NCBI RefSeq assembly: GCF_001468125.1
Contig: NZ_LNYT01000022.1
Span: 49,298 to 113,297 of the forward strand
Direction: 5' to 3'
Source of the DNA: Legionella rubrilucens
GTDB lineage: Bacteria > Pseudomonadota > Gammaproteobacteria > Legionellales > Legionellaceae
DNA length: 64,000 nt
Within the stretch, counting starts at the first letter, position 1. The number at the start of each line of letters is the position of its first letter. The position numbers and the translations under genes were made by a program. This document shows, one piece after another, positions 27,222 through 36,504 of the stretch. The notes under the pieces are model-generated. The model was not told where the DNA came from, searched no databases, and worked only from the letters and a program-made list of their open reading frames with translations.

Positions 27222-28118
27222 TCAAAGAGAGCATCGCGTACCCTGCTGCAGGGTTTGCAAGTCGGCCCATAACCGTTCAACAATGGGGGTATGGGCCGGC
27301 TTTTTCAGACGAATAGCCCCCATGGTTAAAAGCCGCTCATCAAAATGCGGCCCGCTGAGCCGCTGCAGCCGTCCATCCGCCAGCTCCAGAGCCACCTGGT
27401 GTAAGGGCAAACGCCCCCAGCCCAGGCCAGCCACGATAATGTCTTTTTTGGAATGAACATCGCTGACCGTCCAGCGCCGCCCGTGTTCGAGAACTCCAAA
27501 AGTAAAATCCGACCGCGATGAATCGCGCAAAATAACCTGCATGCAATCGGATAAATCATCCAAATCATGAAGTTTTTCGGCATATTGCTCGATAAACAGC
27601 GGAGACGCCACCGCCACCATGGGTTCCGAACGCAGGACAATCACTTCCACTGCCCGATCGGAAATCAGGTTTTCACTGATCACCACATCCGCCTGATGCC
27701 GCAATAAGCGTTCACAGGCACCGCCCAGGGACTCCGATAAAAAATGGAATTGAGTCAAGGGATAAGTACTTATCCAGTGCCGCAATAACTCTTTTAATGC
27801 ACTTAAAGGGTAAAACACATCGATGGCAATGGTGATGTCGCTCTCCATTCCGGCCCCCAATTGCTGGGAAAACTGGTTTAAATGCCGCCAATGACCGACC
27901 AGTGACTTGGCCCGCTTATAGAATTTTTCACCCTGCGGTGTCAGTTCAGGACGATAATGGCTGCGATCAAACAGACACAGGTTTAAGCGGTCCTCCAGTT
28001 TTTTCACCGCCAGAGTAATGGCTGGCTGTGTTTTAAACAGGGCCTTGGCCGCCGCATTGAAGCCGCCTTTTTCCACCACGGTGACAAAAGTGTGCAAGGC
28101 ATCGAAATCAATTTCCAT
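27222..28118 (-). CDS. LysR family transcriptional regulator of the isonitrile cluster
   Basis: A 298-residue LysR-type regulator: N-terminal winged HTH (DALHTFVTVVEKGGFNAAAKALFKTQPAITLAVKKLE) and a periplasmic-binding-like effector domain. It is divergent from isnA with a 96-bp intergenic region, the usual layout for direct control of the neighbouring operon. The effector may be a pathway intermediate or a tyrosine/tryptophan-derived signal; not shown. Confidence 0.93.
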   Translation of the reverse strand: MEIDFDALHTFVTVVEKGGFNAAAKALFKTQPAITLAVKKLEDRLNLCLFDRSHYRPELTPQGEKFYKRAKSLVGHWRHLNQFSQQLGAGMESDITIAIDVFYPLSALKELLRHWISTYPLTQFHFLSESLGGACERLLRHQADVVISENLISDRAVEVIVLRSEPMVAVASPLFIEQYAEKLHDLDDLSDCMQVILRDSSRSDFTFGVLEHGRRWTVSDVHSKKDIIVAGLGWGRLPLHQVALELADGRLQRLSGPHFDERLLTMGAIRLKKPAHTPIVERLWADLQTLQQGTRCSL

Positions 28119-28214
28119 TAATTTTTTTAATTAAATACATAAAAACTTAATATTATCAAATTATAGAGATTTCTTCTAACCTGCATTCGAACCCAATCAC
28201 AGCAGGATCCAACG

Positions 28215-29147
28215 ATGAATAACATGAATCATGACGAGGTGGTTAATGAGTTAACCTTCCTTCTGATGCGCCATCTCCGTTCCAGTGAAGAGAAGCACAG
28301 CGCCTGCCGCAAAGCGCTCTGTCCGTGCTGCCAGTACTATCCCAGAAAATACCTGGCCTTGGCGGTGCAAAAGCAATGGCCGCTGGTGATGATTCTTCCC
28401 GCTTTCCCGGCAAAGTCAGCCAATCGGGAAAAAACCCTGTCTCCTTATCCCGATCGGGGTGAAATCATGGGGTTAAGCCACTTAAACACCCTTTGCGCCG
28501 CCATGCAGCAAATCTACTGCCAGGACGTCAGGCTTATTATCTGCTCGGATGGCCGGGTGTTTAACGATCTGGTGTTAGTGAGTGATGAGGACGTGGACAT
28601 TTATCAACACGGCGTTAAACAAATCATCAAGGATTATCAACTGAATCATCTTTCCACGTTTTCGCTGGACGATGTCTATGATTTAAAAGCATACGGCCGC
28701 ATGCGCGAACAGTTGATGAATGAGTATGCAGAACCTCTTCCAGAACTTCTGGCACGCCTGCAACGGGATGCTGCCCTGGTGTATCAGTTTAACGGCATTC
28801 ATCGCTTTATCATTGAAGATCAACTGGCGCTGAACCCCACTTTATCAAAAAATCAGATGAGAAAGCAGGCGAAGCCGATTGCCTACGAAGTGATGCGCCG
28901 CTCCAACGCCTGGTCGCGATTGCTGGCCAATTATTTTCCACAAAGCCTGCGTTTGTCCATTCATCCCCAACCCTGCGGTTCGGATAAATTGGGCATTCAG
29001 TTCCTGCCCGCCAGCAACCAATGGGCTACCCCCTGGCATAACGTGCTGTTAAAAAAGCCAGAAGGGTGGCAACTGGTCAAACGGCAAGAGGCGGAGCGCC
29101 TGGGTGCCCGCTTAAATCATGATCATTATGTTCTGGAGGCTTGCTGA
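28215..29147 (+). CDS. isnA: Isonitrile synthase (IsnA/PvcA/DIT1 family)
   Basis: A 310-residue member of the Dit1/PvcA family, which converts the alpha-amino group of Tyr or Trp to an isonitrile using ribulose-5-phosphate. The signature segment MILPAFPAKSANREKTL and the motifs SDGRVFNDLV and HPQPCGSDKLGI are all present. An early CRKALCPCC cluster adds several Cys. It ends 8 bases into the isnB frame, with isnB, the P450 and the divergent LysR regulator around it. The preceding promoter region is AT-rich. Product identity (tyrosine- or tryptophan-type) cannot be read from sequence. Confidence 0.94.
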   Translation: MNNMNHDEVVNELTFLLMRHLRSSEEKHSACRKALCPCCQYYPRKYLALAVQKQWPLVMILPAFPAKSANREKTLSPYPDRGEIMGLSHLNTLCAAMQQIYCQDVRLIICSDGRVFNDLVLVSDEDVDIYQHGVKQIIKDYQLNHLSTFSLDDVYDLKAYGRMREQLMNEYAEPLPELLARLQRDAALVYQFNGIHRFIIEDQLALNPTLSKNQMRKQAKPIAYEVMRRSNAWSRLLANYFPQSLRLSIHPQPCGSDKLGIQFLPASNQWATPWHNVLLKKPEGWQLVKRQEAERLGARLNHDHYVLEAC

Positions 29148-29917
29148 TGTTAACTGTATCCGCTTCGTTTACCCCGCATCTCATCACGGCAGCACAGGAC
29201 GATCTCACCGGGATACCGCTTAACGATCTTCTGAAAAAAGTGACACAACACCAGCTTGTCCTGTTGCGCGGTTTTAAACAACTGGCCAAAGACAGGCTGC
29301 TCGAATATTTGCAGAGCCAGGCCTCCCTTCTGCATTGGGATTCTGGCCCGGTGATGGAAATGCGGGTGGACAAACGCAAACCCAATTACCTGTTCACCGA
29401 AGGCGATGTGCCTCTGCATTGGGATGGGGCATTCCATCAGGAACCGCGCTTTCTTTTTTTCCACTGCTTAAAAGCGCCTCTGCCGCAATGCGGCGGCGAG
29501 ACCCTTTTTGTGAATACCCAACAGATCTGGGACACGGCCAATGCCGGACAACAGGCGGCGTGGCGTCACTACCTCTTCTCATTTAAGACCGAAAAACGGG
29601 TTCATTATGGCGGTGCCATTGTCCGGCCCATGGTCACCCGCCATCCGGATACCGGTAAAACGATTCTTCGCTTTGCCGAACCCGTGGGCGAGGATTATTT
29701 AAATCCCGTCGACGTGCAGGTGCTTGGCAAAGAAAAGTCGGAATCAGAGGCCATTCTCGCCTCGTTAAGTGATGTCATGCGAGATCCTCTGCATTGCCAT
29801 GAACACCGCTGGCAAGAGGGCGATTACCTGATTGCTGACAATTTTGCCCTGTTGCATGGCCGCAATGCCTTCAGCCAACACAGTCCCCGTCATTTAAGAA
29901 GGATACAGATTCTATGA
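29147..29917 (+). CDS. isnB: Fe(II)/2-oxoglutarate-dependent oxygenase (IsnB/PvcB type)
   Basis: A TauD-like oxygenase that in known pathways oxidatively decarboxylates or desaturates the isonitrile amino acid to a vinyl isonitrile. The H-x-D motif lies in PLHWDGAFHQEPRF, the distal His/Arg in LLHGRNAFS...RHLRRIQ. The frame opens at 29141 but the ATG at 29147 overlapping the isnA stop is preferred. It overlaps the P450 start by 4 bases. Confidence 0.92.
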   Translation: MLTVSASFTPHLITAAQDDLTGIPLNDLLKKVTQHQLVLLRGFKQLAKDRLLEYLQSQASLLHWDSGPVMEMRVDKRKPNYLFTEGDVPLHWDGAFHQEPRFLFFHCLKAPLPQCGGETLFVNTQQIWDTANAGQQAAWRHYLFSFKTEKRVHYGGAIVRPMVTRHPDTGKTILRFAEPVGEDYLNPVDVQVLGKEKSESEAILASLSDVMRDPLHCHEHRWQEGDYLIADNFALLHGRNAFSQHSPRHLRRIQIL

Positions 29918-31128
29918 AACCTTATACCCTGATGCAGTTAAAACAGAGCACCACTCCGGATGAATTCAGCCGCCATTTACGCGAAATGGGCGAACTCTTC
30001 TGGTGGGAGCCAGGCCAGTTTTTTGTGGTTACCTCTTATGCGTTAGCCAAAGCAGTGCTCACCAGTGAGGATTACACCTGCGATCGTACCCCCTTTTTTA
30101 TTTCGCGCATGCCGGAGATGAATTTAGCCTTAATCAGCGATTTTTTTAAGGTCGTGAGCCGCATGATGGTGATGAGCGATGCCCCGGCACACACCGACAG
30201 ACGGCGCATTTGTTACCATGGCTTTGGCCAGCAGACCCTCGATAAATTAAAACCCCTGATTGATGCCACCATCGAGCGTTGCCTGCTGGCGTTCAAAGCG
30301 GGGCAATCCTTTGATTTTGTGCATCAACTGGCACAAACCCTCCCCTCAACCACCCTGGCTGAGTTGTTTGCCATCCCTGAGCGTGAGCGTCTTGATTTTT
30401 ATGAGTGGTCGAACAACATGACGCAGTTTTTCGGCGGCTCCACCACTTATCAGGATGCGGACGGCATCCGGGTTAACCACAGCGCCAAACGGTTGTATGA
30501 CTATTTCGCCAATCTCATTGAGGCACGCCGCCGCCACCCCGGACAGGATTTTTTAAGCACCCTGCTGCTGCATCAGGCGCACTTTGGCCTGACAGATGAC
30601 GAAATCATCTCCCAGGCCATTATGATGCTGGTCGCAGGGCAGGTCACAACCACGGATCAACTCTGCAATAATGTGTATACCTTACTGACAAAACCCGGAC
30701 TGTGGAGCAGGCTTCAGCAGGACAGCCACCGTCTTGATGCTTACCTTGAGGAATGCAACCGTCTGGATCCGGCCGTCACCTTCATTTTCCGGGTCACCCG
30801 AAACGACACGGCATTAGGAGGGCAGTTGATTGAGCAAGGCAAGGTGATTTTCATTGCAACGCATGCCATTAATCGTGACCCGGTTCATTTCAGCAACCCC
30901 GATGAGGTGCTTGTGGAAGGCCGGACAGTACCTCATTACAGTTATGGTTACGGAAGCCATTTCTGCCTGGGCGCTAAATTGGCCAGACTGGAAATGCACC
31001 GCCTGGTTGAGGTCTTGCTTAAGCGCTACCCGAAATTACAGATTGATCCTGAGCATACACCGCAGCGAAAGCATCACAGTCTATCCTTTTCGGGATTTGA
31101 GCATCTTTTTCTCTGTCCCGGCGATTAA
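29914..31128 (+). CDS. Cytochrome P450 in the isonitrile cluster
   Basis: A 404-residue soluble bacterial-type P450. The heme-binding motif SYGYGSHFCLGAKLARLE has its axial Cys at residue 351. The I-helix oxygen-binding motif is AGQVTTTDQL, and the family ExxR motif is displaced to an unclear FRVTRND region. Placed after isnA-isnB with overlapping start, it likely tailors the vinyl isonitrile by hydroxylation or coupling. It converges on a dienelactone-hydrolase paralogue with a 4-base overlap of ends. Confidence 0.93.
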   Translation: MKPYTLMQLKQSTTPDEFSRHLREMGELFWWEPGQFFVVTSYALAKAVLTSEDYTCDRTPFFISRMPEMNLALISDFFKVVSRMMVMSDAPAHTDRRRICYHGFGQQTLDKLKPLIDATIERCLLAFKAGQSFDFVHQLAQTLPSTTLAELFAIPERERLDFYEWSNNMTQFFGGSTTYQDADGIRVNHSAKRLYDYFANLIEARRRHPGQDFLSTLLLHQAHFGLTDDEIISQAIMMLVAGQVTTTDQLCNNVYTLLTKPGLWSRLQQDSHRLDAYLEECNRLDPAVTFIFRVTRNDTALGGQLIEQGKVIFIATHAINRDPVHFSNPDEVLVEGRTVPHYSYGYGSHFCLGAKLARLEMHRLVEVLLKRYPKLQIDPEHTPQRKHHSLSFSGFEHLFLCPGD

Positions 31129-31838
31129 GCAAAAATTTCCCTGAGGAAATTTTCCATGGCCTGAAGGGAGCGGCGTTCGGCAACCGGACTGTAGATTGTC
31201 CCAAGCTGCGTATCATGGGCCTCTGGGTTGGCAAAGGCATGTTGGGTATGACCATACAGGTGCACTTGCCAATCGACTTTGGCCTCGGTCATTTCCTGAC
31301 AAAACTCGTTAACCTGCTCGGGACGAACCATGGGATCATCGTACCCGTGCAGCACCAGAATTTTGGCGCTGATGGGATGGGAGTGCAGTTCTTTAGGCTT
31401 GTTGAGTAACCCATGGAAACTCACGACGCCTTTTAGAGGCACTCCGCTTCGCGCCAAATCAAGCACACAAAGACCGCCAAAGCAAAACCCGATAGCCGCC
31501 ACGCGGCTGTTATCCACTTCCGGCATGGCAATCACCGCGTCAAATGCGGCATTGATGCGATCACGCAATAAAAGCCGATCATTGGCGAGAGGCTGCATGA
31601 GGCCCATTTTCTCATCCGTGGTTTCACCCAGACGTCCATGACCATACATATCCAGGGCAAAACCTAAATAACCCATACCCGCCAGCATTTCCGCTTTTTT
31701 ACAGGCGAAATCGTTACGGCCGCTCCAATCATGGGCTACAAGCACGGCAGGCCGCGGCCGATCGTGTGAGTCGTCATAGGCTAAAAAGCCGTGCAGTTCC
31801 TGTTCGCCGTGATGATAAATGTAATTCGATGTGTGCAT
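31125..31838 (-). CDS. Dienelactone hydrolase family protein (copy 2)
   Basis: A 237-residue paralogue of the protein at 16158-16874, with the same elbow AIGFCFGGLCVLDLAR, the same VLHGYDDPMVRPEQ segment and TQHAFANP at the catalytic His. Identity between the two is high by eye. It is convergent with the P450 and may be unrelated to isonitrile production. Confidence 0.92.
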   Translation of the reverse strand: MHTSNYIYHHGEQELHGFLAYDDSHDRPRPAVLVAHDWSGRNDFACKKAEMLAGMGYLGFALDMYGHGRLGETTDEKMGLMQPLANDRLLLRDRINAAFDAVIAMPEVDNSRVAAIGFCFGGLCVLDLARSGVPLKGVVSFHGLLNKPKELHSHPISAKILVLHGYDDPMVRPEQVNEFCQEMTEAKVDWQVHLYGHTQHAFANPEAHDTQLGTIYSPVAERRSLQAMENFLREIFA

Positions 31839-31924
31839 GAGTTATCCTTTTTTTCTGGCTGATCCGTAGGGGACATTGCGCAAATGTCCAACAAAAATGC
31901 CATTAAATCAATCCGTTGTGTGGA

Positions 31925-33589
31925 TTATTTTTCCCATTCCGCGATTTTTTTCATTAAAAAGCCGGCACCGTACAACACCGCCCCCGTGAGCAACAGGCAA
32001 AAAATTCGGACGAGCGTCGGTGTGGATGCCGCATCGTAAAGCAAGGCTTTGCCGGCCGCAAAACCTAAAACAACAAGGGCAGATTTTGCCATGGTTTTAT
32101 CCCGTCGCTGATAGGCAAACGCCATGACAGCAATGGCGTAAAACAACCAGCAGGCCGATACCGCCAGGGAGCCGTAAGGATCTGCAAGGCGGTAAAATCC
32201 GGCAATGGCCAATACATGGGCCGCGCCCAGCAAAGCCGAGCCCTTCTCGTCATTGTGAGCTAAATCGTCGCGGCGATAAATAAGGACTAACCATGTGCTG
32301 ATCAAAGCAGCAAAAGCGACAGGGAGCCAGGATGCAGGACCGTCACTGACCACCATGCCTGAATGGGTCTGCAGCAGATGGTTAATGATATTGATGTATT
32401 CAATGGCGAGAATAATAAAGCCAATCAACGCCGGAACATACCACGTTCCCCTGTCTTTCATCGAGGATGGATTAAACGGTAAAAAGGCTAAAGCCAGCAT
32501 AATCGCCACATACACCCAGGGTTTGATGTCAGCAGGCAGCAGTTCAATATAAAACGAATGAAACAGAACAATGGCGACAAAAGCAAAAATAACCGGCTGA
32601 CTTTTAATCCGACCGTCAGGAAACCAGCGTTTAGCCGAGACATACAGCGTAAGCAGCAAGCCGGCAAACAGCAAGGACAGCCAGGGCGCCAAACCCGGAT
32701 AACCCCGATCGATATAAAAGTACTCCATTGCATAAAACAGCATGAGGACAGGGAAGAAACCCCAGGCTTCTTTTTCAGTCAATTCCTGCTGATTCACGCG
32801 GGTAAATAAATAGGTGCCTAAGGCAAAAATGAGAAAATGCAGGGCCAGTACGACGGCAATCGTGGCATCATCGTTTAAATCAAGGCCAATAAGCGACGTA
32901 ATGAGGATGGCAAGATACGCCGCAATAATCGTCATTAACCGTGAGCGCAGCCAGATGGAAAGGGTTGCAAACGTCAGGGAGCAGCATACAAAATAGTAGA
33001 CGGTAAAAAGCGCCTGGGCGTGAAAACCAAGAATAACCGGCGAAAGGTAAGCGCCTACTGCGGCACAAAGAGCATAAACATCGTGTTTTATTTTCAGATA
33101 CAGGCCAATGCACAGCAACGACACCAGCGACGTCAGAATCAATGCCGCATCAGCAGGCACCAGCGCGTAAAGGCGGTGCGCGGCAAAAACGGAAAGGTAG
33201 AGAATAATCACCCCCGCCGCCGGCAACAGGCTTGCATAACCGCGATAGGTAGAAAGCATTGCCAGCCCGGAGCCGATTAAGCTCATCCCGAACACGGCCG
33301 CGATGACAATTTGGCGCGCAGGCGTTAACCAACCGCTGTCAATGGATAATTTAATAATAAAACCCGCCGCCAGCACAAAACACACCACCGCGATTGTGCC
33401 CAGCCAATTCCCGGATTTGGATGAGATTTCGACTGCGTCTAAATGAGCCGCCTTCCCATTGGAAGCGGGGACTTCAGGCTCATGCCAACCGGATTGCGCA
33501 AGCGGCGTGGGCAGAGCCAGTTTTTTTTCAATCACGGCAAGACGCTCTTCGATGGCGTGTAAGCGTTGTTCAAACCGGGTCAAATCCAT
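31925..33589 (-). CDS. DUF2339 polytopic membrane protein
   Basis: A protein of about 554 residues with an N-terminal coiled coil (FEQRLHAIEERLAVIEKKL), a linker, then about 16 closely packed hydrophobic helices, as in DUF2339 proteins. These are inner-membrane proteins without known function. The frame continues to 33643, but the internal ATG at 33589 has GAGG 7 bases upstream. A GGACATT/AATGTCC palindrome lies just downstream (31871-31889). Confidence 0.88.
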   Translation of the reverse strand: MDLTRFEQRLHAIEERLAVIEKKLALPTPLAQSGWHEPEVPASNGKAAHLDAVEISSKSGNWLGTIAVVCFVLAAGFIIKLSIDSGWLTPARQIVIAAVFGMSLIGSGLAMLSTYRGYASLLPAAGVIILYLSVFAAHRLYALVPADAALILTSLVSLLCIGLYLKIKHDVYALCAAVGAYLSPVILGFHAQALFTVYYFVCCSLTFATLSIWLRSRLMTIIAAYLAILITSLIGLDLNDDATIAVVLALHFLIFALGTYLFTRVNQQELTEKEAWGFFPVLMLFYAMEYFYIDRGYPGLAPWLSLLFAGLLLTLYVSAKRWFPDGRIKSQPVIFAFVAIVLFHSFYIELLPADIKPWVYVAIMLALAFLPFNPSSMKDRGTWYVPALIGFIILAIEYINIINHLLQTHSGMVVSDGPASWLPVAFAALISTWLVLIYRRDDLAHNDEKGSALLGAAHVLAIAGFYRLADPYGSLAVSACWLFYAIAVMAFAYQRRDKTMAKSALVVLGFAAGKALLYDAASTPTLVRIFCLLLTGAVLYGAGFLMKKIAEWEK

Positions 33590-33652
33590 TGGATGCCTCG
33601 ACGTTTCCCTTAACTGATCTAATGGTAATCCTATCTGCGGCAAATGGGTATC

Positions 33653-34420
33653 TTAGCGGGCAAATTCCATATTGAATTTTTCCTGAGGAATGAATTGGCC
33701 CTTATTAAACACATACCTGTCCACCTCGCAGGTCAGGCCTTCCTGATTGATCACATAAAAACTGTTGAATTTGTCGCGGGTACGCACACAGGATAACGAA
33801 CCGGCGTGCAGAATCATGACATTATCCTGATTGTTCTTTTCAATGAGGGTGATGTTGGCATAATGCAAATGACCGGTGCAGACAATGTGGATTGGGCTTT
33901 GTTTCAAATAGTCAATGAATTCCTGCGCGTTGGTTAATGGATTGTGCATGCCCTCAAAATAATGAAAGTTATGATGGAAAAAAAGAATGTTCAGATGCTG
34001 CTCGGATTCCTGAAAGAACGCCTTCATTTTCACCATCGACTCCTGCGACAGCCGCCCGTCCTTGAATTCATACGGAGTCACCGAGTTAAGGCCCAGAATC
34101 CGGCACTGGGCATTACTGAAACTGACTTCCAGTTCCGTGGACACATAGCGCCTGTACTGTTTAAAAGGCCACAACAGGCGGGCAACGGAATTAAAAAAAG
34201 GAATATCATGATTACCAGGGATAACGAGATGGGGTGCACGCAGCCTTGCTAAAAACTCAGCCAGCGCCTTGAATTGCCAGCTTCTCGCGCGTTGGGTCAA
34301 ATCCCCGGAAATGATCAGCAAATCCGGTTGAATCAACGCACAGGCCTCGTGAAATGCCTCCGGGATGGTTTCAATGTGGTGGCCAAAATGCAAATCGGAA
34401 ATATGAATAATTTTTATCAT
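33653..34420 (-). CDS. Metallophosphoesterase (calcineurin-like)
   Basis: A 255-residue phosphoesterase. The metal motifs are visible in order: IIHISDLHFGHH, LLIISGDLTQR, VIPGNHDIP, ILFFHHNFHY and VCTGHLHYAN. The family acts on cyclic nucleotides, phosphoproteins or lipid-linked phosphates. The start at 34420 is chosen because a purine-rich GGGACGGA precedes it; a 14-residue upstream extension is possible. Confidence 0.93.
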   Translation of the reverse strand: MIKIIHISDLHFGHHIETIPEAFHEACALIQPDLLIISGDLTQRARSWQFKALAEFLARLRAPHLVIPGNHDIPFFNSVARLLWPFKQYRRYVSTELEVSFSNAQCRILGLNSVTPYEFKDGRLSQESMVKMKAFFQESEQHLNILFFHHNFHYFEGMHNPLTNAQEFIDYLKQSPIHIVCTGHLHYANITLIEKNNQDNVMILHAGSLSCVRTRDKFNSFYVINQEGLTCEVDRYVFNKGQFIPQEKFNMEFAR

Positions 34421-34583
34421 TCCGTCCCTTGCCTTTCGATATTTTTCAGTGAGGTTAATCAAGCCTTAACCAGAGTATAGCGTGGCATTCATTGGGCTGC
34501 TTTTATTCCATGCCCACTGAGCATGAGGCTCTTCGTTGTTAAAAAGGTTGCACCAACATTTGCTTACGCCCTGAGCAATTGAC

Positions 34584-35453
34584 TTATGGAGGCTTTTCGA
34601 TGGTGATAAGACGCAGGCCTTGAGGAATGATTTTATAACGCAAAGGGGATTCCATCCGCCTGACGTCGCCATCCAGCGACACGTTGAGCTCAGCAACGTC
34701 CTGACAATGAATTTCAATGGGTGACTTAGACTCTCTGAATTCGAAATTGCTTCTGCGATTAAGCAGGGCGCGAAGGATTTTGAGTAAACGCATCCGGCCA
34801 TGCCTGAAAAAATAAAGCCCCAGCCGGCCACTGGTAAAATCGTCACGCTTGAACGTCGCAGGAAACTCATAGGTGTAGAGATTATTGCTGACCATCAAAA
34901 ACGACGTACGCAGAGACAGCACGAAATGGTCGTTTTTGACCTGCAACGACAGGGTTGGATGCTTGCGCAGACTATCAATGAAGCTTGGGATGTAACTTAG
35001 CCATTTATAATATTTTCGGCTGTACAAATCGCGCCTACGGGCAAATTTGGGATAAAAGCCAATCGATGAATTGTTGACGAACACCTGACCATTGACTTCG
35101 GCCAGATCAATCACAGTCGTGGTGCGCTGTTTTAACGCCTCAACCAGGTCCTCAACGGTTAACGGCAGCAGCAATTCCCGGGCAAAGTGATTCAGAGTTC
35201 CCAGGGGAAGAACCCCCATTACCGTGCGGGTGGTGGCGCAATAATGAGCCGCAGAGCGCACCGTGCCGTCGCCGCCGCCCACCAGCAGGATATCGTATTT
35301 CGGCTGACACTCTTTGATGGTTGCATCCAGATCGCTGGCATTGACCTCATACAAATCATAAGCTATACCCCCCGCTTCCAGCCCCTGAAGGTACGGTGCT
35401 GCGGATTGGGCATTCTTAGCCTGTTGATTGATGATAACCGCGAGGGCGGTCAT
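34584..35453 (-). CDS. Diacylglycerol/lipid kinase-like protein (YegS/DagK catalytic type)
   Basis: A 289-residue protein with the DAGK catalytic fold: VIINQQAKNAQ at the N-terminus, LLVGGGDGTVRSAAH with the GGDGT nucleotide loop, and LPLGTLNHFARELLLP. It phosphorylates diacylglycerol or a related lipid with ATP. The frame extends 49 codons upstream into the next intergenic region, but the ATG at 35453 has GGGGAT close by and starts just before the first strand. It is divergent from the esterase at 35641. Confidence 0.9.
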   Translation of the reverse strand: MTALAVIINQQAKNAQSAAPYLQGLEAGGIAYDLYEVNASDLDATIKECQPKYDILLVGGGDGTVRSAAHYCATTRTVMGVLPLGTLNHFARELLLPLTVEDLVEALKQRTTTVIDLAEVNGQVFVNNSSIGFYPKFARRRDLYSRKYYKWLSYIPSFIDSLRKHPTLSLQVKNDHFVLSLRTSFLMVSNNLYTYEFPATFKRDDFTSGRLGLYFFRHGRMRLLKILRALLNRRSNFEFRESKSPIEIHCQDVAELNVSLDGDVRRMESPLRYKIIPQGLRLITIEKPP

Positions 35454-35640
35454 AAAATCCCCGTTTTTTATGGTTATACACCAAGCGTAGTTGCAAGGCA
35501 GCGGCTTCTCAAGCCATTTGCTTGCGGAAAAAGCAACCCATACAGGGTTTTTATTACTGTTTTTGACAAAAAAACGTAAAAAGACCAAAAAGTCACGCAT
35601 TTTAAACTATGCTCTAAATAGAACAAAAAAAAGGGAAAAG

Positions 35641-36504
35641 ATGATGTTAGTCAATACCTTAAAAGACATGAGGGATTTTTTGCATGCCCAACTCTGTTAT
35701 CAATTGTTCATTACGCCCATTCCCATGCCCGTTGAAAAACAGTATCGGGCCTTTGCCGAGCGTGCCTGTGAATACATTGCCAGCAAGCGGTCAACGCTGA
35801 TTGAGCGGCATTCACCGCGTCATCATGTGTTTCACCATTTTGACCAGCCTGACAATCCTGCCGCTAAAAAAATATTAATTACCCATGGCTGGATGTCGCG
35901 GGCCGCCTACATGGTGAAACTTATCCGCCACCTCCATCAGCAGGGGTATGAGGTCTATGCGCTGGATTTTCCGGCTCATGGCGAAGCCAAAGGGCTGCAA
36001 TTGACCTGGACCGATGCCGTGACCATCCTTCGTGAAACCATCAACCATTTTGGCCCCTTCCATGCGGCTATAGGCCATTCCTTTGGTGGTGCCATGCTGC
36101 TTAACACCCTGAATCTGGCCAATCAGTTTGACGAATGGCAACTTAAGTCTTCGCCTGAGCGCATGGTACTCATCGCCTCCCCCACGCTCATGCGAACGCC
36201 AGTAAGCCGCTTAGCCAGGCAACTGCGCCTGAGTGGTCAGGGGTATCGCGAATTACGCAATATCTTTCGGCAGAATGCAGCAACAGAAATTGAGAAACTT
36301 CATTTTCGCCATTTGGTTAATCGCAGCCAGGTTCCCATTCTTTGTATCCATGGCAGTGAAGACAGCACGATTCACCCTGTCGAATCCATTCGTTTTTGCC
36401 AACAATACCCCCATGCTGCGTTAAAAATCATTCCGGGCATTGATCACGTTGAAGTGCTGATTGATTCCCGTGTGGAACAGGAAGTCAGCCATTTTCTGGC
36501 CTAA
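35641..36504 (+). CDS. Alpha/beta-fold hydrolase (serine nucleophile)
   Basis: A 287-residue alpha/beta hydrolase. It shows LITHGWMSRAAYM as oxyanion region, IGHSFGGAM as the nucleophile elbow, CIHGSEDSTIHP with the acid, and IPGIDHVEVL with the catalytic His; all three positions are present. The upstream frame reads through to 35491, but AAGGGAAAAG precedes the ATG at 35641. The esterase, lipase or thioesterase role is open. It converges on the ABC transporter permease with a 4-base overlap. Confidence 0.9.
   Translation: MMLVNTLKDMRDFLHAQLCYQLFITPIPMPVEKQYRAFAERACEYIASKRSTLIERHSPRHHVFHHFDQPDNPAAKKILITHGWMSRAAYMVKLIRHLHQQGYEVYALDFPAHGEAKGLQLTWTDAVTILRETINHFGPFHAAIGHSFGGAMLLNTLNLANQFDEWQLKSSPERMVLIASPTLMRTPVSRLARQLRLSGQGYRELRNIFRQNAATEIEKLHFRHLVNRSQVPILCIHGSEDSTIHPVESIRFCQQYPHAALKIIPGIDHVEVLIDSRVEQEVSHFLA

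Noticed and set aside
31871..31889. Inverted repeat GGACATT/AATGTCC as a terminator
   Set aside because: No T run on either strand; it may be only a palindrome.
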